Assembly: GCA_002386405.1 (NCBI GenBank)
Contig: DGIP01000053.1
Location: 1,170 to 7,915, forward strand
Source: Stenotrophomonas maltophilia
GTDB taxonomy: Bacteria; Pseudomonadota; Gammaproteobacteria; Xanthomonadales; Xanthomonadaceae
Direction of reading: 5' to 3'
DNA: 6,746 nucleotides
The notes under the pieces: model-generated
Told to the model about the DNA's origin: nothing
Seen by the model: only the letters and a program-made list of their open reading frames with translations
Databases searched by the model: none
Program-made: the position numbers and the translations under genes
Shown here: positions 1 through 5,237 of the stretch, piece by piece
Position numbering within the stretch: position 1 is the stretch's first letter
Layout: each line of letters begins with the position of its first letter

Positions 1-15
1 CCGACCGTTGGTCGG
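1..15. terminator. Short perfect stem-loop downstream of the TerC-family gene
   Basis: CCGACC (1-6) and GGTCGG (10-15) form a perfect 6-bp stem around GTT. It lies 8 bases beyond the stop codon of the minus-strand TerC-family gene, where a terminator would be expected. There is no T-tract on either strand within view, and the window edge cuts off what lies further left. The sequence also resembles the GTAG-type (SMAG/REP-like) palindromes common between Stenotrophomonas genes, but only part of such an element is visible. The role is inferred; the pairing is seen. Confidence 0.4.
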
Positions 16-23
16 TACGGCGC

Positions 24-773
24 TTACCAGTTGCCCGCCCCCGGCACGTGGTGCGCCAGCGCGCGGCGGCGCATCAGCAGGTTCAGCCACTCCACCAGCA
101 CCGAGAAGCCCATGGCGGCGTAGATGTAGGGCTTGGGCACGTGCACGTCCAGGCCGTCCAGGATCAGCACCGCACCGATCAGCAGGATGAAGGCCAGGGC
201 CAGCATCTTCACGGTCGGGTTGGCGTCGATGAAGCGGCCCAGCGGGTTGGCGGCCAGCAGCATGACCGCCACCGACAGCAGGATCGCCGCGACCATCACC
301 GGCACGTGGTCGGCGATGCCGACCGCGGTGATCACCGAGTCCAGCGAGAACACGATGTCGATGATGGCGATCTGCGCGATCACCATGCCGAACACGGCCG
401 AGGCCTTGGTGGTGGTGGGATCTTCGTCTTCGCCGCCGGTGATCAGCTCGCGGATTTCCATGCCGCCCTTGATGATCAGGAACAGGCCGCCCAGGATCAG
501 CACCAGGTCGCGGATGGAGATGCCCATGCCAGCAATGGTGAACAGGTTGGCCTGCATGTGCGCCAGGTAGGCCAGCGACACCAGCAGCAGGATCCGGGTG
601 ATGCACGCCACCGCGATGCCGAGCTTGCGCGCGAACGGACGGCGCGCTTCGGGCAGCTTGCTCACGGCGATGGAGATGAACACCAGGTTGTCGATGCCAA
701 GCACGATTTCCAGCGCGCTCAGGGTCAGCAGGGTCAACCAGACGTTCGGGTCGGACAGCAGTTCAAGAAACAT
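24..773 (-). CDS. TerC/YgdQ-family integral membrane protein
   Basis: A 249-residue inner-membrane protein of the TerC family, of the compact kind represented by E. coli YgdQ and without CBS or transporter-associated domains. Hydrophobic segments fill nearly the whole chain (about 11-36, 52-72, 76-101, 125-150, 157-175, 188-206, 215-233). Two family signatures with membrane-embedded acidic residues are intact: EIVLGIDN (22-29) and DIVFSLDSV (139-147). An acidic stretch, GGEDEDP (113-119), separates the two halves. Some TerC proteins are implicated in manganese export or metal loading of exported enzymes; the substrate here is unknown. The ATG at 773 is preceded by TAAGGA with a 9-nt spacer, so the start is secure. 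It lies 42 nt downstream of dgkA on the same strand and is probably cotranscribed. No yybP-ykoY-like manganese riboswitch fits in that gap. Confidence 0.92.
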   Translation of the reverse strand: MFLELLSDPNVWLTLLTLSALEIVLGIDNLVFISIAVSKLPEARRPFARKLGIAVACITRILLLVSLAYLAHMQANLFTIAGMGISIRDLVLILGGLFLIIKGGMEIRELITGGEDEDPTTTKASAVFGMVIAQIAIIDIVFSLDSVITAVGIADHVPVMVAAILLSVAVMLLAANPLGRFIDANPTVKMLALAFILLIGAVLILDGLDVHVPKPYIYAAMGFSVLVEWLNLLMRRRALAHHVPGAGNW

Positions 774-815
774 GGACCTGGATCCTTACAAAGGGGAAAG
801 CGGACGTGGGGCGCG

Positions 816-1196
816 TCAGAACACGCGCGGCGCCAGGACCAGGCCCCAGCACAACAGAACATTCATCATCAGCACGAACACCGCCGCCGAGCCCATGTCC
901 TTGGCGCGGCCGGCCAGCTCATGGAATTCAGCGCCGTAGCGCTCGATCACCGCTTCAATCGCCGAATTGGCCAGCTCCATGGCCAGCACCAGCAGCATCG
1001 ACCCGATCATCAGCGCGCGCTCGACCGGGGTCTGCCCCAGCCACAGCGCCAGCGGTGCCATCACCACCAGCAGGTAGACCTCCAGCCGGAACGAAGACTC
1101 GTGCAGCCAGGCGGCCCGCAGGCCCTGCCAGGACCACACCGCCGCCTTGAAGATGCGCTTGGGGCCGCGCGGCATGTGCCCGATTTCATCAGCCAC
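816..1196 (-). CDS. dgkA: Diacylglycerol kinase DgkA (prokaryotic type)
   Basis: A small inner-membrane kinase that phosphorylates diacylglycerol to phosphatidic acid with ATP, returning diacylglycerol released during envelope glycan synthesis to phospholipid synthesis. With the GTG at 1196 it has 126 residues, close to the 122 of E. coli DgkA. The family core is clear: FKAAVWSWQGLRAAW (16-30), then ELANSAIEAVIER (74-86), then ELAGRAKDMGSAAV (93-106). Counterparts of E. coli E28, E69, N72, E76 and D95 are E33, E74, N77, E81 and D100. E. coli D80 is replaced by E85, a conservative change. Three hydrophobic segments are visible (about 38-54, 60-80, 102-121). The start is uncertain: GTG 1196 has a weak GGGGTG upstream, ATG 1175 would give 119 residues, and GTG 1247 adds a tail unlike the family. 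The TerC-family gene follows after 42 nt. Confidence 0.92.
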   Translation of the reverse strand: MADEIGHMPRGPKRIFKAAVWSWQGLRAAWLHESSFRLEVYLLVVMAPLALWLGQTPVERALMIGSMLLVLAMELANSAIEAVIERYGAEFHELAGRAKDMGSAAVFVLMMNVLLCWGLVLAPRVF

Positions 1197-1343
1197 GCAG
1201 GGACACCCCACGGCGGGAACGGAAGCAGGACAGCAGGTGCGGGGCACGACAAAGGGTCATGGGCAGCGCGGCAGGCATTGAAGAATCGGACATTTTGCCA
1301 CAAGGGGGGCCCTGCCCGGCCAACCGCCGCCGCGCACCCGGCC

Positions 1344-1349
1344 TAGAAT
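1344..1349 (+). promoter_or_regulatory. Candidate -10 element for the SGNH hydrolase gene
   Basis: TAGAAT lies 26 nt before the ATG at 1376 and would give a leader of roughly 20 nt containing the GGAG ribosome binding site (1366-1369, 6-nt spacer). TAGAATG-like -10 boxes are common in this bacterial group. No convincing -35 stands 16-18 nt upstream, so this is a partial match. The rest of the dgkA/SGNH intergenic region (1197-1375) shows no clear promoter for dgkA and no recognisable operator; a run of G then C at 1303-1312 is its most striking composition feature. Confidence 0.4.
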
Positions 1350-1375
1350 GACCGGACGCACCAACGGAGTCGTTC

Positions 1376-2104
1376 ATGTCCCAGCGTTTCGCCCGCCCCC
1401 TGCTGCTCGCCCTGGCCCTCACCGCCAGCCTGCCCGCCCTGGCCCTCAAGCCCGCCCTGGTGCCGGCCCCGCCGCAGGTCCCCGAACAGGTCTCCAACGT
1501 GGCCTGGGCCGGCGACATGGCCGCCTTCGCCAAGGCCGACGCCACCACCCCGCCCCCGCGTGGCGGCATCGAATTCATCGGCAGCTCCTCGATCCGGATG
1601 TGGGACACCCTGGCGGCCGACTTCCCGGGCCAGAAGGTCTTCAACCGCGGCTTCGGCGGCTCCGAAGTGCGCGACAGCACCTGGTACGCCGACCAGATCC
1701 TGATCCCGTACGCGCCGTGCAAGGTGTTCTTCTACGCCGGCGACAACGACCTCAACAGCGGCCGCAGCCCCACCCAGGTGCGCGACGACGTGGTGGCGTT
1801 CGTGCAGCGCGTGCACCGCGACCTGCCCAAGACCACGGTCGAGGTCATCTCGATCAAGCCCAGCCCGTCGCGCGCGCAGCTGCTGCCGGCGGTGCAGGAA
1901 GCCAATGGATTGATCCAGCAGGCGTTGGCCAAGCTGCCCAACACCGGCTACACCGATATCTACACCCCGATGCTGGGTGAGGACGGTCAGCCACGCGCGG
2001 CGTTGTTCCGCGAGGACATGCTGCATATGAAGCCGGAAGGCTATGCGATCTGGCGGAAGGCATTGGCAAGCAAGGTGCAGTGTGGTGCAGCGGTAAAGCG
2101 GTAA
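1376..2104 (+). CDS. Exported SGNH/GDSL-family hydrolase of the GSSS subtype
   Basis: A 242-residue predicted secreted or periplasmic esterase-type hydrolase. Residues 1-24 look like a Sec signal peptide: an Arg-containing N-terminus, a Leu/Ala-rich core and an ALA cleavage site. SGNH blocks follow in order. Block I is FIGSSSIRMW (67-76), where S71 is the likely nucleophile and S70 stands where GDSL proteins usually have Asp. Block II is NRGFGGSEVRD (90-100), with G94/G95 in the oxyanion region. Block III is AGDNDL (121-126), with N124. Block V is DMLHMKPEGY (214-223), giving D214 and H217 of the triad. The GSSSIRxW/NRGFGGS pattern marks a recognised branch of the family, usually called simply SGNH or GDSL hydrolase; the substrate is unknown. 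ATG 1376 has GGAG 6 nt upstream. The gene is transcribed divergently from dgkA and converges on the kinase gene. It is not closely similar to tesA in this window. Confidence 0.88.
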   Translation: MSQRFARPLLLALALTASLPALALKPALVPAPPQVPEQVSNVAWAGDMAAFAKADATTPPPRGGIEFIGSSSIRMWDTLAADFPGQKVFNRGFGGSEVRDSTWYADQILIPYAPCKVFFYAGDNDLNSGRSPTQVRDDVVAFVQRVHRDLPKTTVEVISIKPSPSRAQLLPAVQEANGLIQQALAKLPNTGYTDIYTPMLGEDGQPRAALFREDMLHMKPEGYAIWRKALASKVQCGAAVKR

Positions 2105-2201
2105 CAGCGCACGTTGTTTGAGGTCATGCGTCAAAGGGCCGATCAGCACAGTCGGCAGTCGTTTGGGAACCGACCCTACCGCGCTCGCACACCATCGAGG
2201 G
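2105..2201. other. Intergenic stretch after the SGNH hydrolase gene
   Basis: No gene is supported here. The only local structure seen is a weak stem, GCCGA (2138-2142) with TCGGC (2152-2156) around a 9-nt loop, which could contribute to ending SGNH transcription but has no T-tract. Short open frames cross the stretch on the plus strand but lack ribosome binding sites and run through the adjoining stem-loop. Confidence 0.4.
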
Positions 2202-2305
2202 GAGTGGCGGGGGTGGGTTTGCGGGGGTGTGAGCCGCATGGATGCGGCGACCAAGCCCCCAAGGATGGGTTCACGGCGCCCCCCGCGGGCCCACCCCCGC
2301 CGCTC
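2202..2305 (+). repeat. Large branched GC-rich stem-loop, probable dispersed intergenic element
   Basis: The arms 2202-2227 and 2280-2305 pair over 26 consecutive positions: 22 Watson-Crick pairs plus four T:G pairs (2205:2302, 2218:2289, 2219:2288, 2220:2287). Inside it, GTGA (2229-2232) pairs with TCAC (2271-2274), enclosing a GCCGCAT/ATGCGGC palindrome (2233-2248) and a smaller arm in which CCC (2256-2258) can face GGG (2267-2269). The result is a branched, cloverleaf-like fold. It sits between two convergent genes, where it could serve as a transcription barrier. Similar elements with a central ...CATGGATG... palindrome and CCCACCCC-type flanks occur between Stenotrophomonas and Xanthomonas genes as I recall them, but no second copy is present here, so repeat status is an inference. 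Confidence 0.55.
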
Positions 2306-2352
2306 ACCTGCACGCAGGCAATGGAAACGCCGCTGCTCTGCGCTTTTACGCG

Positions 2353-3624
2353 TCAGCGATAGATGATCGTGGCCTGCGTGCCGATGCCGGGTTCGCTGGT
2401 GAGGGCGATCTTCCAGCCGAAGCGGTCGCACAGGCGGCGCACGATCGACAGGCCCAGGCCGGTGCCCTGCGGGCGGCTGGGTTCGGCGCGGTAGAACGGC
2501 TCGAACGCGCGCGACAGCGCTTCGGCCGACATGCCGATGCCGGTGTCGCGCACCACCACCCGGTCGTCCAGCACGTCCACGTCGATGCGGCCTTCGTCGG
2601 TGTAGCTGCACGCATTGCGCAGCAGGTTGCTGACCACCACCTGCAGCACCCGCGGCGGCGCGTGCAGCTGCACCGGCCCCTCGCTGTGCAGGTGGATCTC
2701 CACCGGCCGGCCCGCGATCAGCTCGCGCGCGTTGTCCACTTCGTAGCGCACGATCTCGTTGACGTCGAACAGCTCGATCTGCGGCTCCACGTCCGCTTCG
2801 CGCGCCAGGATCAGGAACGCGTCGATCACCGCCTCCATGTCGCGGCCCGCGCGCTGGATGCGGTGCAACCCGCGACGCAGCCGCGGCGTCATGTCCTGGT
2901 CGCCCAGCGCCATGTCGCTGGCCACCCGGATCACGGTCAGCGGCGTGCGCAGCTCATGGCTCGCATCGCGGGTGAAGTTGCGCTCGCGCGCGACGTGCGC
3001 GGTAACCCGCGTGGCCAGCGAATGCAGGGCCGCCGCCAGCTGCCGCGTTTCGCCCTGCATGTCCGCCGGCAGCTTGTCGGGCGCCAGGTCAGACGCCTCC
3101 GGATGGCCCGGGTTCCAGCGCGATACCCGCCGCGCCAGCCAGTTCACCGGCGAGACCAGCCGCTTCGATGCCCGGTAGGTGATCCACGACGCCCCATACA
3201 CCGCCAGCAGCGTCAACAGCACCGGCACGATCCCGAACCAGAACGCCAGCATCTCCGCGCGCGAGCGCAGGAACACCAGGTACAGCTGCCCTTCCGGGCG
3301 TGCATCGACCAGCACCAGCTGGTCGTCCGCCTTCAACTCGTGGAAGCCCGGCGCCAGCGTGCGCAGGTTGGGCGGCAGGCTCAGCGCCGACTGCCCGGCC
3401 TCCAGCAGGTAGCCGCGGATGTTGCGCGTGTTCGGCGGCGGCTGCGCGGGCGAAGCCGCGTGCAGGTCCCAGAAATAGGTCGCCTCTTCCTGCAGCGCGC
3501 TGCTGACCAGGCTGTGCTTGATCACCAGCGAGACCAGCCACGCGCCCAGCAGGATGCCCAGGCTCGCCAGTACGGCCTGCAGGATGAAGACAATGCGGAT
3601 CTTGCGCGGCAGACCGTGCGGCAT
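2353..3624 (-). CDS. Sensor histidine kinase, ColS-like
   Basis: A 423-residue inner-membrane sensor kinase that autophosphorylates on His and passes phosphate to the regulator encoded upstream. Transmembrane segments at about 11-35 and 127-148 bracket a periplasmic sensor of about 90 residues containing EEATYFWDLH (46-55), PNTRNIRGYL (64-73) and LYLVF (114-118). A HAMP-like linker spans about 149-205. The dimerisation/H-box is FTRDASHELRTP (217-228), with phospho-acceptor H223. The ATPase motifs are NLLRNA (333-338; N337), DTGIGM (360-365), FEPFYRAE (374-381) and GTGLGL (387-392), all intact. Resemblance to ColS rests on overall architecture and on the ColR-like partner. The ExxE metal-binding motif described for Pseudomonas ColS is not apparent in the periplasmic part, so the signal may differ. 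ATG 3624 has only a weak upstream TGGA. A 148-bp hairpin-containing gap separates it from the regulator. Confidence 0.92.
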   Translation of the reverse strand: MPHGLPRKIRIVFILQAVLASLGILLGAWLVSLVIKHSLVSSALQEEATYFWDLHAASPAQPPPNTRNIRGYLLEAGQSALSLPPNLRTLAPGFHELKADDQLVLVDARPEGQLYLVFLRSRAEMLAFWFGIVPVLLTLLAVYGASWITYRASKRLVSPVNWLARRVSRWNPGHPEASDLAPDKLPADMQGETRQLAAALHSLATRVTAHVARERNFTRDASHELRTPLTVIRVASDMALGDQDMTPRLRRGLHRIQRAGRDMEAVIDAFLILAREADVEPQIELFDVNEIVRYEVDNARELIAGRPVEIHLHSEGPVQLHAPPRVLQVVVSNLLRNACSYTDEGRIDVDVLDDRVVVRDTGIGMSAEALSRAFEPFYRAEPSRPQGTGLGLSIVRRLCDRFGWKIALTSEPGIGTQATIIYR

Positions 3625-3650
3625 TACGAAGTCCAGGTCGGGTCGCCGCG

Positions 3651-3656
3651 ATTATA
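3651..3656 (-). promoter_or_regulatory. Consensus -10 hexamer ahead of the sensor kinase gene
   Basis: The minus strand reads exactly TATAAT here, 26 nt before the kinase ATG, implying a leader of about 20 nt. In such GC-rich surroundings a perfect match is notable. The hexamer at the ideal 17-nt distance upstream is GATGGA, a poor -35, and there is no TG extension of the -10. It may be a separate promoter for the kinase lying just after the hairpins that follow the regulator gene. Confidence 0.45.
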
Positions 3657-3691
3657 GGAAAGCGCGCCGTTATTCCATCGTGCAAGCAACG

Positions 3692-3721
3692 ACGATGCCC
3701 CGGCAAGTGCCGGGGCATCGT
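3692..3721. terminator. Perfect 13-bp hairpin between regulator and kinase genes
   Basis: ACGATGCCCCGGC (3692-3704) and its exact complement (3709-3721) enclose a 4-nt loop. The stem is strong and GC-rich, and lies about 50 nt beyond the regulator stop codon on the minus strand. No T-run follows on either strand, so it is not a textbook intrinsic terminator. It may instead slow RNA polymerase, protect the 3' end of the regulator message or lower kinase expression relative to the regulator. Confidence 0.5.
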
Positions 3722-3728
3722 GTACATC

Positions 3729-3743
3729 GGGGCCACAGGCCCC
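3729..3743. other. Second hairpin in the regulator-kinase gap
   Basis: GGGGCC (3729-3734) and GGCCCC (3738-3743) form a perfect 6-bp stem around ACA. It lies 7 nt from the 13-bp hairpin, so the two would stack in tandem in a regulator-kinase transcript. The function is not evident. Confidence 0.4.
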
Positions 3744-3751
3744 TGCCATCG

Positions 3752-3772
3752 TGCGCCCTGCGGTGCGGCGCA
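3752..3772. other. Hairpin directly abutting the regulator stop codon
   Basis: TGCGCC (3752-3757) and GGCGCA (3767-3772) pair around a 9-nt loop, ending at the base next to the stop codon of the response regulator (3773-3775 on the minus strand). It is the first of three consecutive hairpins met by RNA polymerase after the regulator gene. Confidence 0.35.
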
Positions 3773-4486
3773 TCAGCTCATCGGCTGGGCGATATCGGCA
3801 ATACGGTAGCCGGCGCTCTGCACGGTGTGCAGCAGCGGACGGTCGAACGGCTTGTCGATGATCTTGCGCAGGTTGTACAGGTGGCTGCGCAGCGTGTCCG
3901 AATCCGGCAGCCCGTTGCCCCAGATCTCGCGCTCGATTTCCTGGCGGGTCACCACGCGCGGCGATTCGCGCATCAGGATGGTGAGCAGGCGCAGGCCGAT
4001 GGGCGACAGCTGCAGCTCGGTGCCCGCACGCGTGGCGCGCATGCTGACCGGGTCCAGCACCAGGTCGGCGACCTTGAGCACTTCCGAGCCCACCTGGCGA
4101 CGTTCGCGCCGGATCAGCGCGCGCAGGCGGGCTTCCAGCTCCTGGATCGCGAACGGCTTGGTCAGGTAATCGTCGGCGCCGAAGCCCAGGCCGGTGAGCT
4201 TGTCATCGAGCGTGTCGCGCGCGGTCAGCATCAGCACCGGCGTCGATTTGCGCGCGTCGTTGCGCAGCCGGCGGCAGACTTCGATGCCGTCCAGGCGCGG
4301 CAGCATCAGGTCCAGCACCACCACGTCGTAACTGTTCTCGGCCGCCAGACGATAGCCGTCCAGCCCGTCCTGGGCGTAGTCCACTTCGAACCCGCGGCCT
4401 TCCAGGTATTCCCCGATCATCTCGGAGATATTGCGGTTGTCTTCGACCACCAGCACCAGGCCGGAGGTTTCCTTTGTCTGACGCAT
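3773..4486 (-). CDS. OmpR/PhoB-type response regulator, ColR-like
   Basis: A 237-residue DNA-binding response regulator. The receiver domain (about 10-125) has the full active site: acidic pair E15/D16 in VLVVEDN (11-17), phospho-acceptor D59 in VVVLDLMLP (55-63), T88 in LMLTAR (85-90) and K110 in LTKPF (108-112). A winged-helix effector domain (about 135-232) contains SPIGLRLL (161-168), EIWGNGLPDSDTLRSHLYNL (187-206) and HTVQSAGYR (220-228). The PDSDTLRSHLYNLRKIIDKPF region (195-214, continuing one residue further) strongly recalls ColR, which with ColS governs envelope and metal-stress genes in pseudomonads and virulence traits in Xanthomonas. The start at 4486 is chosen over ATG 4519 because AGAGGGA stands 5 nt upstream and the other has no ribosome binding site. 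The partner kinase follows after 148 bp; tesA ends 73 bp upstream on the same strand. Confidence 0.9.
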   Translation of the reverse strand: MRQTKETSGLVLVVEDNRNISEMIGEYLEGRGFEVDYAQDGLDGYRLAAENSYDVVVLDLMLPRLDGIEVCRRLRNDARKSTPVLMLTARDTLDDKLTGLGFGADDYLTKPFAIQELEARLRALIRRERRQVGSEVLKVADLVLDPVSMRATRAGTELQLSPIGLRLLTILMRESPRVVTRQEIEREIWGNGLPDSDTLRSHLYNLRKIIDKPFDRPLLHTVQSAGYRIADIAQPMS

Positions 4487-4559
4487 GGGAGTCCCTCTTT
4501 CTTCAGCTTTGTGAAACATGCCGGATCGTCGGTGGAGGCGGTGTGAAGCCGCTCACGAA
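4487..4559 (-). promoter_or_regulatory. Short gap between tesA and the response regulator, with a strong ribosome binding site
   Basis: AGAGGGA (minus strand, 4498 to 4492) is a strong Shine-Dalgarno sequence 5 nt before ATG 4486 and decides the regulator start. No good -35/-10 pair and no stable hairpin with a T-tract are visible in these 73 bases. The regulator may therefore be cotranscribed with tesA or use a promoter inside tesA. GCGG and CCGC (around 4548 and 4538) could pair weakly. Confidence 0.5.
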
Positions 4560-5225
4560 TCAATTCGGCGGGGCATTCAACAGGGGTTTGAGCAGCGGCC
4601 AGACGTTGTCCAGCACCTTCGGCTGGGCCTTGGCGGTGGGGTGCAGGCCGTCGCCCTGCATCAGCCCGGGCTGCAGGGCCACCCCCTCCAGCAGGAACGG
4701 CAGCAGCGCCACCTTGTACTGGCTGGCCAGCCCCGCATAGACCTGGCGCAGGCGGTCACGGTAGGCCGGCCCGTAGTTGGGCGGCACGTCGATGCCCAGC
4801 AGCAGCACCTTGGCGCCGGCCTTCTGGCTGGCCACGATCATCTTTTCCAGGTTGCCGCGCAGCTGCGCCGGGCTCAGCCCGCGCAGGGCGTCGTTGCCGC
4901 CCAGTTCGATGACCACCACCGACGGCCGGTGCTTGTCCAGCAGCGCCGGCAGCCGGGTCAGCGCGCCGGAGCTGGTTTCGCCGCTGATGCTGGCGTTGAT
5001 GATCGCCGGCGGCGGCGTGATCTGCTGGCTAACCCGCTGCTGAAGCAGGTTTACCCAGCCCGATGCGGCCGGGATATTGTGGGCGGCACTGAGGCTGTCG
5101 CCGACCACCAGCACCGCGTGCCGGGTGTCCGCACCTTTGGCACATGCCAGCGCAGGCAGCAGCAGCAACCCTGCCAGAAGCAAGAACACCTGGGCCGCGT
5201 GGCCCGCCCATTTTGCTCGGTACAT
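4560..5225 (-). CDS. tesA: Arylesterase / multifunctional acyl-CoA thioesterase I TesA
   Basis: A 221-residue periplasmic SGNH hydrolase of the TesA/arylesterase family, which cleaves acyl-thioesters and small or lipid esters. The N-terminus is an export signal: basic residues in MYRAKWAGH, a Leu-rich core at about 12-24, then PALACAKG. The ALAC sequence (25-28) is not a canonical lipobox, so signal peptidase I cleavage is more likely than lipidation. Catalytic blocks are complete: VGDSLSAAHN (41-50) with nucleophile S44, SGETSSGA (81-88) with oxyanion G82, ELGGNDALRG (107-116) with N111, and GDGLHPTAKA (191-200) with D192 and H195. ATG 5225 is preceded by GAGG with an 8-nt spacer; the open frame extends further upstream but is only the complement of ybbA there. 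The gene is divergent from ybbA-ybbP, the same arrangement as in E. coli. Confidence 0.94.
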   Translation of the reverse strand: MYRAKWAGHAAQVFLLLAGLLLLPALACAKGADTRHAVLVVGDSLSAAHNIPAASGWVNLLQQRVSQQITPPPAIINASISGETSSGALTRLPALLDKHRPSVVVIELGGNDALRGLSPAQLRGNLEKMIVASQKAGAKVLLLGIDVPPNYGPAYRDRLRQVYAGLASQYKVALLPFLLEGVALQPGLMQGDGLHPTAKAQPKVLDNVWPLLKPLLNAPPN

Positions 5226-5237
5226 TGGAGAATCCTC
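5226..5237. promoter_or_regulatory. Interlocked ribosome binding sites of divergent tesA and ybbA
   Basis: Only 12 bases separate the inferred coding starts. On the plus strand GGAG (5227-5230) lies 7 nt before the proposed ybbA start. On the minus strand the complement of CCTC (5234-5237) is GAGG, 8 nt before the tesA ATG. The two sites sit side by side in an 11-nt near-palindrome. Each gene's promoter must therefore lie inside the other gene. No convincing promoter was found in either. Confidence 0.6.

Noticed and set aside
774..815. Possible manganese (yybP-ykoY) riboswitch before the TerC-family gene
   Set aside because: The gap is only 42 nt, holds the ribosome binding site and shows none of the paired elements of that riboswitch.
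1061..1303. 80-codon minus-strand frame upstream of and overlapping dgkA as a leader peptide
   Set aside because: There is no ribosome binding site before its ATG, it is out of frame with dgkA over the conserved part, and its Pro/Arg/Ser-rich sequence looks like a frame shadow.
48..1346. 432-codon open frame on the plus strand across terC and dgkA
   Set aside because: It is the complement of two clearly conserved membrane-protein genes. Its translation is a low-complexity His/Gln/Arg-rich string with no recognisable domain, typical of antisense frames in GC-rich DNA.
2114..2366. Two 82-codon plus-strand frames in the convergent intergenic region
   Set aside because: They run through the stem-loop, lack ribosome binding sites and domain content, and overlap each other in different frames.
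2242..3657. 471-codon plus-strand open frame opposite the sensor kinase
   Set aside because: The kinase on the minus strand has every catalytic motif. The antisense product is His/Gln/Arg-rich, has no ribosome binding site and runs through the intergenic stem-loop.
4487..4519. Upstream ATG at 4519 for the response regulator
   Set aside because: It has no ribosome binding site and adds 11 unconserved residues, whereas ATG 4486 has AGAGGGA at proper spacing.
4518..5237. Long upstream extension of the ybbA frame across antisense tesA, suggesting a fusion protein
   Set aside because: The extension is the complement of tesA and low in complexity. E. coli YbbA starts close to the first ATPase strand, so only the open frame, not a fusion, is real.
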